This document shows, piece after piece, positions 44,099 through 52,024 of a stretch of DNA of 64,000 nucleotides. Under the pieces are notes generated by a model. It was not told the DNA's origin and did not search any database. It saw only the letters and a program-made list of their open reading frames with translations. The stretch is from NCBI RefSeq assembly GCF_008065375.1, contig NZ_VJYI01000028.1, positions 1 through 64,000 of the forward strand. Reading direction: 5' to 3'. The stretch is from Nonomuraea sp. SYSU D8015 (GTDB lineage Bacteria > Actinomycetota > Actinomycetes > Streptosporangiales > Streptosporangiaceae). The position numbers and the translations under genes are program-made. Each line of letters opens with the position of its first letter. Within the stretch, counting starts at the first letter, position 1.

Positions 44099-44578
44099 GT
44101 GAACAGGTTCGGTGAGATGCACTGCTCCATCGCCCAGGCCGTCGGCGTCCTCGCCGAGCCCTGGACCCCGCTCATCCTGCGCGACCTGTTCCTCGGCCTG
44201 CGCAGGTTCGACGACCTCGCGGAGGACCTCGGCATCTCGCGCAACCTCCTGACCCGCCGCCTGGAGCACCTGGTCGCGGCGGGCGTGGTGGAGCGGCGGC
44301 CGTACCAGCAGCGCCCCGTCCGCCATGAGTACGTCCTCACGGAGGCGGGCAGGGACGTCGTGCCCGCCCTGATGACGCTGATGGCCTGGGGCGACCGCTG
44401 GTCCACGCCGCCCGGCGGGCCGCCCGCGCTGCTGGTGCACTCCTGCGGCGAGACGTTCACCCCGGTGGTCACCTGCCCGCACTGCGGCGGCGAGGCCACC
44501 GCCGAGACGGTGACGGCCGTGGCCGGCCCCGGCGCGGCCCAGGGGCCGGGCACGATGCTGCTGGCCGCGCCGGCCTGA
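44099..44578 (+). CDS. HxlR family transcriptional regulator
   Basis: This 159-residue MarR-like regulator has HxlR features: MHCSIAQAVGVLAEPWTPLI, the winged helix FDDLAEDLGISRNLLTRRLE and HLVAAGVVERRPYQ, then RHEYVLTEAGRDVVPALMTL. A C-terminal extension holds two CxxC-type cysteine clusters (CGETF, CPHCGG), which could bind zinc or sense redox stress. GTG 44099 lies six bases after TATTCT, so the message is probably leaderless. It is divergent from the SnoaL-like gene (33 bases). Its stop abuts the UMF1 transporter stop with no gap. Confidence 0.88.
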   Translation: MNRFGEMHCSIAQAVGVLAEPWTPLILRDLFLGLRRFDDLAEDLGISRNLLTRRLEHLVAAGVVERRPYQQRPVRHEYVLTEAGRDVVPALMTLMAWGDRWSTPPGGPPALLVHSCGETFTPVVTCPHCGGEATAETVTAVAGPGAAQGPGTMLLAAPA

Positions 44579-46006
44579 TCAGATCTTGTCCGGCACCTCG
44601 TTGCCCGCGTCCCTGATGGCCTTGGGCACGTTCGTGAGGGCCAGCAGCACGAACCCGAGCACGAAGAAGACGATCAGGGACACGATGGCGATGCGGTAGT
44701 TGTTGGTGAGCGTCAGGGCGAGCGTGATCGTCAGGTTGCCGATGAACGCCGACCCCTTGTCGCTGATCTGCAGCAGCCCGAAGTACTCCGCCTCCCTGCC
44801 CTTGGGGATCACCTGGGAGAACAGCGACCGCGACAGCGCCTGCGTGCCGCCCAGCACCAGGGCGATGGCCAGCGCCATCAGCATGAACTGCAGCACCGCC
44901 CGCTCCTGCACCAGCAGGGCCGCGATGACGATCCCCGTCCACACGACCAGGCTGGCCAGCACCGTGCGCTTGGTGCCGAACACGCGGGCCAGCCGGCCCA
45001 GCAGCAGCGCGCCGAAGAACGCCGCGAACTGCACCATCAGAATGGTGATGATCTGAATCTCCGTCCCGAGCTTCAGCGCCTGCGAGGCGAAGGCCGCGCT
45101 GTGCCCGATGACGGTCTGGATGCCGTCGTTGTAGATCAGATACGCCACCAGGAGCAGCAGCGTCAGCGGGTATCGCCGCAGCTCCTTCAGGGTGCGGCCG
45201 AGCTGGCGGAAGCTGCCGGTCACCGAGCCGAGCGCGGTGGTCTCGTGCGGCGGCACCGGCCGGTTGCGCAGCCGCAGGAGCGGGACGACGGTGAAGATCG
45301 CCCACCACAGCCCCGACGACATCAGGCTGATGCGCACCGACTCGCTGGTGCTCAGGCCCAGCGCGTCGTGGTTGAGGTAGAGCGCCAGGTTGAGCGCCAG
45401 CAGCAGGCCGCCGCCGATGTAGCCGATGGCCCAGCCCTGGGCGGAGACGCGGTCGCGTTCCTGCGGGGCGGAGATCTGCGGCAGGAACGAGTCGTAGACG
45501 ACCACCGAGCAGCCGTAGGCGAGGTTGGCCAGGACGAACAGCACCAGGCCCAGCATGTAGCGGTCGCCGTCGAGGAAGAACAGGCCCAAGACGGCCAGCG
45601 CGCCCGCGTAGGCGAAGCCGCCCAGCAGCTCGCGCTTGCGGCCGGTGTGGTCGGCCAGCGCGCCCGCGATGGGCAGGAACACGATCTGCAGGAGCACCGC
45701 GACGGTGGTGGCGAGCCCCCAGATGGCCGCCGGCCGGATGTCGGCGCCCAGGACGCTGACGAAGCCGAGCTGGTCGGTGACCAGCGAGTCGAACCGCTCC
45801 GCGCACTCGGCGGCCGGGACGGTGGGGAAGTCCTTGGCGCAGGCGGCGGTCGTGGCCACCGAGATCAGGTACGGGCCGAGGAAGACGGAGATGACCGTGG
45901 TGTAGAAGGCGGAGTTGGCCCAGTCGTAGAGATACCAGCCGCGCTGCTCGCGCTTGCGTGCCGCGGGGGAATCGTCGAGGGCCGCGGGGGGTGCGGGGAG
46001 GGGCAT
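44579..46006 (-). CDS. MFS transporter, UMF1/ATG22 family
   Basis: This 475-residue membrane protein with about 12 helices has the family signature EQRGWYLYDWANSAFYTTVI near its start. The MFS-type loop GALADHTGRKRELLGGFAYA and a PQERDRVSAQGWAIGYIGGG motif follow, and SRSLFSQVIPKGREAEYFGL lies in the second half. UMF1 family members export unknown small molecules; the yeast relative Atg22 effluxes amino acids from the vacuole. The ATG at 46006 has a weak upstream AGGAGCG. It converges exactly onto the HxlR stop, so the two genes probably share terminating sequence. Confidence 0.88.
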   Translation of the reverse strand: MPLPAPPAALDDSPAARKREQRGWYLYDWANSAFYTTVISVFLGPYLISVATTAACAKDFPTVPAAECAERFDSLVTDQLGFVSVLGADIRPAAIWGLATTVAVLLQIVFLPIAGALADHTGRKRELLGGFAYAGALAVLGLFFLDGDRYMLGLVLFVLANLAYGCSVVVYDSFLPQISAPQERDRVSAQGWAIGYIGGGLLLALNLALYLNHDALGLSTSESVRISLMSSGLWWAIFTVVPLLRLRNRPVPPHETTALGSVTGSFRQLGRTLKELRRYPLTLLLLVAYLIYNDGIQTVIGHSAAFASQALKLGTEIQIITILMVQFAAFFGALLLGRLARVFGTKRTVLASLVVWTGIVIAALLVQERAVLQFMLMALAIALVLGGTQALSRSLFSQVIPKGREAEYFGLLQISDKGSAFIGNLTITLALTLTNNYRIAIVSLIVFFVLGFVLLALTNVPKAIRDAGNEVPDKI

Positions 46007-46125
46007 GGGTCGTGTCGCTCCTAGGCGGCCATTCGGCCGGCGGTCGTGTCGCTGCGGATGCGGCCGGGCGGCCGGTGGCTGTCAGGTGGCTCTGGTGCGG
46101 CGGGCGGCCCCGCCTGCGGTGGCTG

Positions 46126-46926
46126 TCATGCCGCCACGCTGCCCGGATGCCACTGGCCGCGCCGTACGAGCACCTCGCGCAGGCCGGTGACGTTGTCGGT
46201 CATGATGCCGTCCACGCCCAGGTCGAGCAGGTGCTCCATGCGGGCGGGGTCGTTGACGGTCCACACGTGCACCTGCATGCCGATGGCGTGCGCCGTGCGG
46301 ATCAGGCGCCGGGTGGTGACGCGCAGGCCGCGGAAGCCCACCGGCACCTGGGCGCAGGGGATGCCGGCGTGCGACAGGCGGGCGAGCAATCGGCCGTAGC
46401 CGGAGGTGGTGGCGGCGGCGCGCAGCGCGGCCACGCCGCGCGGGCCGAGCGCCGAGCACACCTCCCGTCCGATCGCCGCCCTGGCCAGCGCCAGGCGCTC
46501 GTCGGAGAAGGAGGTCAGGCAGACGCGATCGTAGGAGTTGGTGCGCCTGATCGCCTCGGCCAGCGGGGCGATGGCCGCCGCCTCCTTGACGTCGATGTTG
46601 AAGCGGATCTCCGGCCAGGTGCCGAGGAGGTCTTCCAGCAGCGGGATCTCGTGGACGCCGCCGATGCGGGCCTGCCTGACCGCCCGGTAGGGCAGCTCGG
46701 AGATGCGGCCGCGCTGGTCGGTCACCCGGTCGAGCGTGTGGTCGTGGAAGGCGACCAGCACGCCGTCGGCGGTGGCGTGCGCGTCGGTCTCCAGATAGGT
46801 GTAGCCGAGCCCGACCGCCCGCTCGAAGGCGGCCACGGAGTTCTCCGCGTTCTCCGCGGCGCCCCCGCGGTGCGCGAAGGCCAGCGGACCCGGGTGGTCG
46901 AGAAAGGCGAATCGGCGGCTGAGCAC
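46126..46926 (-). CDS. glycerophosphodiester phosphodiesterase
   Basis: This 266-residue TIM-barrel GDPD enzyme cleaves glycerophosphodiesters to glycerol-3-phosphate and an alcohol. The catalytic signatures are LAFAHRGGAAENAENSVAAF, then YLETDAHATADGVLVAFHDH with both catalytic His residues and the metal acids, and the C-terminal VHVWTVNDPARMEHLLDLGV-DGIMTDNV. There is no signal peptide, so it is cytoplasmic. The start is GTG 46926. It follows the SPOUT methyltransferase gene by 36 bases on the same strand, at the end of the run from moxR. Confidence 0.93.
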   Translation of the reverse strand: MLSRRFAFLDHPGPLAFAHRGGAAENAENSVAAFERAVGLGYTYLETDAHATADGVLVAFHDHTLDRVTDQRGRISELPYRAVRQARIGGVHEIPLLEDLLGTWPEIRFNIDVKEAAAIAPLAEAIRRTNSYDRVCLTSFSDERLALARAAIGREVCSALGPRGVAALRAAATTSGYGRLLARLSHAGIPCAQVPVGFRGLRVTTRRLIRTAHAIGMQVHVWTVNDPARMEHLLDLGVDGIMTDNVTGLREVLVRRGQWHPGSVAA

Positions 46927-46962
46927 GTCCTGAAGTATGCCCTTCCTGGAGGAAACCTGTGG

Positions 46963-47502
46963 TTACGAATCGGGGAGATTCTGCCACTCCTGGCGGCGGG
47001 CCTCGGCCAGAGCGATGGCCGCCGCCACCGCCACGTTGAACGAGCCGACGCGCCCGACCTGAGGGATGTAGCAGGCGCCGTCGACGGCGTCGAGCAGGGC
47101 GGGGGAGCAGCCGTGGTCCTCGCTGCCGACGACCAGGCAGATGTCGCGGGCGAGGTGGGCCCGGTGGAGCGGCACGGCCTCGGCGGTCAGCTCGATGGCG
47201 AGCACCGTGTAGCCCTCTTCCCTGGCGGCCTTGACGGCCTCGGTGGCGGGCACCGGCTCGTGCCAGGTGACCAGCCGTTCGGTGCCGAGGGCTGTCTTGC
47301 CCGCCTTGGGGTTGGTGGGCGGGGTGGCGTTGCCGGCCAGCCAGATCTCGTCCACGCCGAACGCCGCCGCGCTGCGGAAGATCGAGCCGACGTTGAACGG
47401 GCCGGTGACCGACTCCAGGATGAGGGCGAGGCGGTTTTCCGTCTGCCTGCGCCAGGTGCGGTTGAGCCGCTTGACGTCGGTGGGGCGCAGCTGCCTTCTC
47501 AT
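46963..47502 (-). CDS. SPOUT-family RNA 2'-O-methyltransferase (TrmH type)
   Basis: This 179-residue enzyme has all three knotted SPOUT motifs: PFNVGSIFRSAAAFGVDEIW (motif 1, catalytic Arg), ICLVVGSEDHG (motif 2) and YIPQVGRVGSFNVAVAAAIA (motif 3, AdoMet loop). It should methylate a ribose in tRNA or rRNA; the exact target is not predictable. ATG 47502 overlaps the stop of the upstream methyltransferase by four bases (ATGA), so the two RNA-modification-type genes are coupled. Confidence 0.92.
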   Translation of the reverse strand: MRRQLRPTDVKRLNRTWRRQTENRLALILESVTGPFNVGSIFRSAAAFGVDEIWLAGNATPPTNPKAGKTALGTERLVTWHEPVPATEAVKAAREEGYTVLAIELTAEAVPLHRAHLARDICLVVGSEDHGCSPALLDAVDGACYIPQVGRVGSFNVAVAAAIALAEARRQEWQNLPDS

Positions 47503-48104
47503 CGGGTCACCTTCAGGATGCGGTAGGCGGCCCGGCTGGCCTCGCGGGAGGCCTGCCAGCCCTGCTCGCCGAGCCAGCGCTGCAGGGAGTCCGAGCCGAG
47601 GTGTTTCTGGACGACCAGGTAGGCGACGCCGTCGGGCGTCAGGCGGGTCAGCCACCTGGTGAGCATGTCGTGCAGGGCCTGCTTCCCGATGCGGATCGCA
47701 GGATTGGACCAGATTGCCCGAAATTTCACATCATCTGGCATTTCATCAACATGCACGGGCCTTACTTTGTAAAGGCGGGCGGCTCGGGCGTTCCGCTCGG
47801 TGAGCTCCAGGCTGCGCCGGTTCACATCGACGGCCCACACGGTCGCCCCGGGCGCCCGCGAGGCCATGGTCAGCGCGATCGGCCCGTAGCCGCAGCCGAG
47901 GTCGAGCAGGTCGCCCTCCTGGGGCGGCGGCGGGACGGTCTCCAGCAGCACGCGCGTGCCGACGTCGACCCGCTCCGGCGAGAACACGCCGCTGTCGGTC
48001 TCCAGGCGCAGGTGCAGGTCGGGCAGGACCAGGTCGACCGAGCCCGGCTTGCTCGCCGCCTCCGGCCGCTCGGAGAAGTAGTGGGCCCCGTTGCCTTTCG
48101 TCAC
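47499..48104 (-). CDS. class I methyltransferase, RsmC-like
   Basis: This 201-residue AdoMet-dependent enzyme matches the C-terminal domain of RsmC/RlmG guanine-N2 methyltransferases. LLDLGCGYGPIALTMASR is motif I, VWAVDVNRRSLELTERNA is motif II, and the catalytic NPPY-type motif reads IWSNPAIRIGKQALHDML. The upstream FSERPEAASKPGSVDLVLPD and ETDSGVFSPERVDVGTRVLL regions are typical. It lacks the N-terminal substrate domain of E. coli RsmC, as is usual for short actinobacterial forms. The start is GTG 48104. It begins 11 bases after the VWA gene stop and overlaps trmH. Confidence 0.9.
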   Translation of the reverse strand: MTKGNGAHYFSERPEAASKPGSVDLVLPDLHLRLETDSGVFSPERVDVGTRVLLETVPPPPQEGDLLDLGCGYGPIALTMASRAPGATVWAVDVNRRSLELTERNARAARLYKVRPVHVDEMPDDVKFRAIWSNPAIRIGKQALHDMLTRWLTRLTPDGVAYLVVQKHLGSDSLQRWLGEQGWQASREASRAAYRILKVTR

Positions 48105-48115
48105 GTGGCAAAACG

Positions 48116-49063
48116 TTACGGGATGCGGGAACCGAACATGACCGCCGCACCGGCCACCAGCAGCCCGGCCAGGATCGCGGCCACGATGAACCACTGGGTG
48201 ATCTCCTGGTTGACCAGCTTGTAGCCGAGCGAGGTGCCGATCTGCTCGTAGACCTCGCGCAGCTCGGTGCCGGACTCGGCGGCATAGGCCCGCCCGCTGG
48301 TGCCGTCGGACAGCGACTGCAGGGTCTGCTTGTTGACCGGCACGTTCACCGGCCGGCCGTCGATGTTGACGGTGCCCTCCTGTGTGCCGTACGCGATCGT
48401 GGAGACCGGCACGCGGGCCTGCTGGGCGGCCTCGATGGCCTCGTTGACGGACCTGCCGGAGGTGTTGTCGCCGTCGGAGAGCAGCACGATCGCGGCGGGC
48501 GGCGGGTCGGTGGCGGCCTGCTGGTCGAACGAGCGCAGCGCGTCGAGCGCGTTGAAGACGGCCTCGCCGATCGCGGTGCCGGGGCGGGTGGTGAGGTTGC
48601 CGATCGCGGTGACCACGGCCTGGTGGTCGGTGGTGGGGGAGACGACGACGTTGGCCGTGCGGGCGAAGGCCACGACGCCGACGTTGAAGCGGTCGGGCAG
48701 TTCGGTGGCGAACGTCTGGGCGGCGGCCTTGGCGGCGGCGATCCGGTTGGGCTGGACGTCGTCGGCGTCCATGGACAGCGACACGTCCAGGGCGATCATG
48801 ATGGTGGCGCGGTCGCGCGGCACGCGTACCTCGTCGGCGGGCTTGGCGGCGCCGATGACCAGCAGCGACATCATGACGAGGAACAACGCGGGAGCGACGT
48901 GGCGGCGCCAGCCGGGGCCGGCGGGGGCGACGAGGTCGAGCAGGGCCAGGTTGGTGAAGCGCACGGTGTAGCGGCGGCGGGCGAACATCGCCGCGATGTA
49001 GCCGGCCATGAGCAGGATCACCAGGACGAACAGCCACAGCCAGGAGGGGGCGAGGAACGTCAT
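48116..49063 (-). CDS. VWA domain membrane protein (BatA/BatB-like)
   Basis: This 315-residue protein has two N-terminal membrane helices (APSWLWLFVLVILLMAGYIA and HVAPALFLVMMSLLVIGAAK), a von Willebrand A domain facing out (about residues 85-270) and a C-terminal helix (WFIVAAILAGLLVAGAAVMF). The MIDAS metal site is IMIALDVSLSMDADDV with a Thr in TTRPGTAIGEAV and an Asp in VLLSDGDNTSG. It is the partner of MoxR ATPases in the Bat-type or MoxR-VWA systems thought to act in protein-complex maturation or stress. Its ATG overlaps the DUF58 stop by four bases. Confidence 0.92.
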   Translation of the reverse strand: MTFLAPSWLWLFVLVILLMAGYIAAMFARRRYTVRFTNLALLDLVAPAGPGWRRHVAPALFLVMMSLLVIGAAKPADEVRVPRDRATIMIALDVSLSMDADDVQPNRIAAAKAAAQTFATELPDRFNVGVVAFARTANVVVSPTTDHQAVVTAIGNLTTRPGTAIGEAVFNALDALRSFDQQAATDPPPAAIVLLSDGDNTSGRSVNEAIEAAQQARVPVSTIAYGTQEGTVNIDGRPVNVPVNKQTLQSLSDGTSGRAYAAESGTELREVYEQIGTSLGYKLVNQEITQWFIVAAILAGLLVAGAAVMFGSRIP

Positions 49064-49995
49064 GTCACCTTCCTGTGTACGTGGCTCATTCGGCGCTGGC
49101 GCAGCACGAACTGCGCGACGTCGAACACCCAGTCCCGGTCGGTCCGCAGCACCAGGTGGGCGACGCCGGCGCGGCGCAGCGCCAGGCGGGTGCTCTCGCG
49201 TTGCAGGGCGGCCGCCTCCGCGTACGCTTGCCGGATTTTAGGGGAAAGGTGCACTTCGCGTACCTTCCCGGTCTCCGGGTCGGCGAACGCCACCCGGCCC
49301 ACGTCGGGCAGTTCGAGCTCGCGCGGGTCGATCACCTCGACGGCGAGGACCTGGTGGCGGGCGGCCAGGCGCCGCATGGGGCGCTCCCAGGGGCGTTCGG
49401 CGTCGGGGTCGAGGTCGGGGTGGGCGTCGAGGAAGTCGGAGACGACCAGCCGCATGCCGCGGCGCCGGCGGCTGGCCGACAGCACGTCGAGGCCCTCGGC
49501 GAGGTCGGGCGGGTCGGCCACGACCTGGCCTCGTGGGGCGTCCATGAGGGAGTGGAGCAGCCCGTACAGGGCGGGGCGGCCGGTGCGGGCGGGCATGCGG
49601 TGGATGTACTCGTCGTGCAGGACCAGCGCCCCGAACCGGTCGCCCATCCGGCTGGACAGGAACCCGATCGCGGCGACGGCGGCGATCACCAGGTCGCGTT
49701 TGTCGGTGTCGGCGGTGCCGAAGTCCATGCTGGGGGACAGGTCGGCCAGTGCCCAGGTCTCCAGCTCGCGGTCGGCGACGAGGTCGCGGACGTGGGGGAC
49801 GGTGGTGCGGGCGGTGACGTTCCAGTCCATGCGCCGCACGTCGTCCTCGCCCGGCACGTAGACGCGGCTGTCGCCGGCCTCGCTGCCCGCGCCGGGCAGC
49901 AGGCCCTGGTGGGCGCCGTGCAGCAGGCCGTCCAGCCGCCGGACGACGGTCAGCTCCAGCCGCCGCAGTGCCTGCTCTGCCGTGGTCGGGCTCAA
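49060..49995 (-). CDS. DUF58 domain protein
   Basis: This 311-residue soluble protein has the DUF58 signature SRVYVPGEDDVRRMDWNVTA. A degenerate VWA-like fold follows (ALADLSPSMDFGT, VVSDFLDAHPDL). The TTG start at 49995 overlaps the MoxR stop (TTGA). The gene order moxR, DUF58, VWA with overlaps at each step is the conserved arrangement of this chaperone-like system. DUF58 proteins probably act as the MIDAS-containing partner of the ATPase. There is no membrane anchor in the N-terminus, unlike longer DUF58 proteins. Confidence 0.93.
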   Translation of the reverse strand: MSPTTAEQALRRLELTVVRRLDGLLHGAHQGLLPGAGSEAGDSRVYVPGEDDVRRMDWNVTARTTVPHVRDLVADRELETWALADLSPSMDFGTADTDKRDLVIAAVAAIGFLSSRMGDRFGALVLHDEYIHRMPARTGRPALYGLLHSLMDAPRGQVVADPPDLAEGLDVLSASRRRRGMRLVVSDFLDAHPDLDPDAERPWERPMRRLAARHQVLAVEVIDPRELELPDVGRVAFADPETGKVREVHLSPKIRQAYAEAAALQRESTRLALRRAGVAHLVLRTDRDWVFDVAQFVLRQRRMSHVHRKVT

Positions 49996-50993
49996 CGGTT
50001 CTGGTTCCAGACGACGAGGGGCGGGGGCACGGCGTGCAGGATCTGCTTGACGACCTCCTCGGGGTCGACGCCGTCGGCGAGGGCGTCGAAGGTGAGCATC
50101 AGCCGGTGGGCCATGACGTCCACGGCCACGTCGCGTACGTCGTCGGGCAGCAGGTAGTCGCGGCCGCGCAGCAGGGCCAGCGCCCGCCCGGCGGAGACCA
50201 GGCCCAACGTGGCGCGGGGGCTGACGCCGATCTCGATGGTCTCGGTGAGGTCGCCCAGGCCGTACTCGGCGGGGGCGCGGGTGGACATGACCAGCCGCAC
50301 CACGTAGTCGGCGACGAGCTGGTGGACCGAGACCTGCTCGGCGGCCTCCTGCAGGGCCAGCAGCTTGTCGGGGTCGAGGATCCGCTCGGGGACGGGCGGC
50401 TTGACGCTCATGCGGTGCAGGATCTCCAGCTCCTCGTGGGCGCTGGGATGCGGCACGCGCACCCGGAACAGGAACCGGTCGCGCTGCACCTCCGGCAGCG
50501 GGTAGACGCCCTCGGACTCGATGGGGTTCTGGGTGGCCAGGACGATGAACGGCTTGGGCAGCGGATGGGTGACGCCGGCGAGGGTGACCTGGCGTTCGGC
50601 CATGACCTCCAGCAGCGCGGACTGGACCTTCGCGGGGGCGCGGTTGATCTCGTCGGCCAGCAGGAAGTTCACGAACACCGGGCCCAGCTCGACGTCGAAC
50701 TTCTCGTTGGAGGGGTGGTAGACGCGGGTGCCCATGATGTCGCTCGGCACGAGGTCGGGGGTGAACTGGATCCGGGCGAACGTGCCGCCCACGACGGTGG
50801 CCAGGGTGGAGGCGGCGAGGGTCTTGGCGACCCCCGGGACTCCTTCGAGCAGGCAGTGCCCGCGCGCCAGCAGGGCCACGATGAGCCTTTCGACCATGTG
50901 GTCCTGGCCGACGATGACCCGCCGGACCTCGTCGAGACTTTGACGCAGCAGTGCCGCATCGTTTCCGCCTGGCAACTCTTCGGCGACGCTCAT
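49992..50993 (-). CDS. MoxR-family AAA+ ATPase
   Basis: This 333-residue ATPase has Walker A LLEGVPGVAKTLAASTLA, Walker B NFLLADEINRAPAKVQSALL, sensor 1 IVLATQNPIESEGVYPLPEV and an Arg finger region QRDRFLFRV. The lid domain ends at LPDDVRDVAVDVMAHRLMLT. MoxR proteins act with VWA-domain partners as chaperones or in metal insertion, envelope stress and motility. The ATG at 50993 starts MSVAEELPGG. It is the first gene of the run and is divergent from the kinase-like membrane protein 56 bases away. Confidence 0.95.
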   Translation of the reverse strand: MSVAEELPGGNDAALLRQSLDEVRRVIVGQDHMVERLIVALLARGHCLLEGVPGVAKTLAASTLATVVGGTFARIQFTPDLVPSDIMGTRVYHPSNEKFDVELGPVFVNFLLADEINRAPAKVQSALLEVMAERQVTLAGVTHPLPKPFIVLATQNPIESEGVYPLPEVQRDRFLFRVRVPHPSAHEELEILHRMSVKPPVPERILDPDKLLALQEAAEQVSVHQLVADYVVRLVMSTRAPAEYGLGDLTETIEIGVSPRATLGLVSAGRALALLRGRDYLLPDDVRDVAVDVMAHRLMLTFDALADGVDPEEVVKQILHAVPPPLVVWNQNR

Positions 50994-51049
50994 GACGCCA
51001 TTCCACCAAACAATGCCGGAAACGTGCACGACGCCACGTCTGTGCTTTC

Positions 51050-51817
51050 ATGGCAAACGTGGCTAGTCCGCTGCAGTACGGCGATCCGCCCCGGTTGGGG
51101 CCCTTCGTGGTTCAGGCGCGCCTGCATCAGGTGCCGGCCGGTTTCGTGTATCTGGGCCAGGCGCCCGACGGGCGTGCGGTGTCGCTGGCCGTGCTGACGC
51201 GCGGCGCCGCGTTCGACGCCGCGGCACGCGAGCGGTTCATCACCGCGATCAAGGAGTCCGGCGGGGAGCGGTCCGGGATGCGCGGCTGGCTGGGCCGTTC
51301 CCGGCAGCGGGGCGCGGTGCTGGACGGCACGCCTGAGGTGCTGGACAGCCACTTCGGGCACGCGCCGTGGGTGGCGGTGCCGTACGTGCCCGGGCGGCCG
51401 GGGGCCGAGAAGTTCCTGGAGCCGGTCATGGTGGGCGGCACGTTCATCGGAGAGGCGCACGGCCCCGACTTCGTCCCGTACTGGCTGACCGACCGCGCGC
51501 CCGCGCTGCCCGGCCCGACCCGGCGGCGCCGGCCGCTGACCGAGACCCGCAAACGGGTCCTGATGGCCGCGCTGGCGCTGGCGCTTCTGTTGCTGCTGGT
51601 GACGGCCATCCTGTGGCTGCTGCTGTTCGGGCGGAGCGACAGCGAGCCCCAGCCGAGGCAGCTGCCGCCGACGGTGTTCGTGCCGACGCCGCCACCGACC
51701 CCGGCCACGCCCGCGCCGCAGCCCTCGCCGTCGGAGTCGCCGTCGCCGACCGACAGCGGCCAGGCCACCCCCGGCCGCACGCCCGGGGACGACCCGGGCG
51801 CGGAGTCGCCACTGTGA
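51050..51817 (+). CDS. membrane protein with degenerate Ser/Thr kinase N-lobe
   Basis: This 255-residue protein aligns by eye with the start of actinobacterial Hanks-type kinases: RLGPFVVQARLHQVPAGFVY, then LGQAPDGRAVSLAVLTRGAA in place of the VAVKV strand, then ARERFITAIKE, and a hinge-like HAPWVAVPYVPG. The Gly-loop is degraded, the VAVK lysine is missing and the whole C-lobe is absent. A basic stretch TRRRRPLTETRKR leads into one TM helix (about residues 170-193, VLMAALALALLLLLVTAILW), and a 60-residue Pro/Ser/Thr-rich exterior tail follows. It is probably a non-catalytic sensor or scaffold. It is divergent from moxR, so the two may be co-regulated. Confidence 0.65.
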   Translation: MANVASPLQYGDPPRLGPFVVQARLHQVPAGFVYLGQAPDGRAVSLAVLTRGAAFDAAARERFITAIKESGGERSGMRGWLGRSRQRGAVLDGTPEVLDSHFGHAPWVAVPYVPGRPGAEKFLEPVMVGGTFIGEAHGPDFVPYWLTDRAPALPGPTRRRRPLTETRKRVLMAALALALLLLLVTAILWLLLFGRSDSEPQPRQLPPTVFVPTPPPTPATPAPQPSPSESPSPTDSGQATPGRTPGDDPGAESPL

Positions 51818-51986
51818 CCGTACGGGGCGCCGCTGGGTGATGCCCTGATCATCCGGGGCGCATGCCGCCCAGGGCCCGTCTACCGCCCGCGCGCCGTGGT
51901 CGCCCGGCACCCAGCCGGACGCCGCGAGCCGTGCGCTCGTGGTCGGCTTCCCCGCCCGGGGCGACTGGGGGCGGCGTGAATGGGGC

Positions 51987-52017
51987 TTGAGCCTCACGCG
52001 GCGTGAGGCTTTAGCGT
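51987..52017 (+). promoter_or_regulatory. MerR-type promoter with operator palindrome
   Basis: TTGAGC at 51987-51992 and TAGCGT at 52012-52017 are separated by 19 bases, the overlong spacing used by MerR regulators. Inside, GCCTCACG and CGTGAGGC (51991-51998 and 52002-52009) form a perfect palindrome. The start codon lies 7 bases past the -10, so the message is probably leaderless. Confidence 0.75.
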
Positions 52018-52024
52018 CCGCGGC

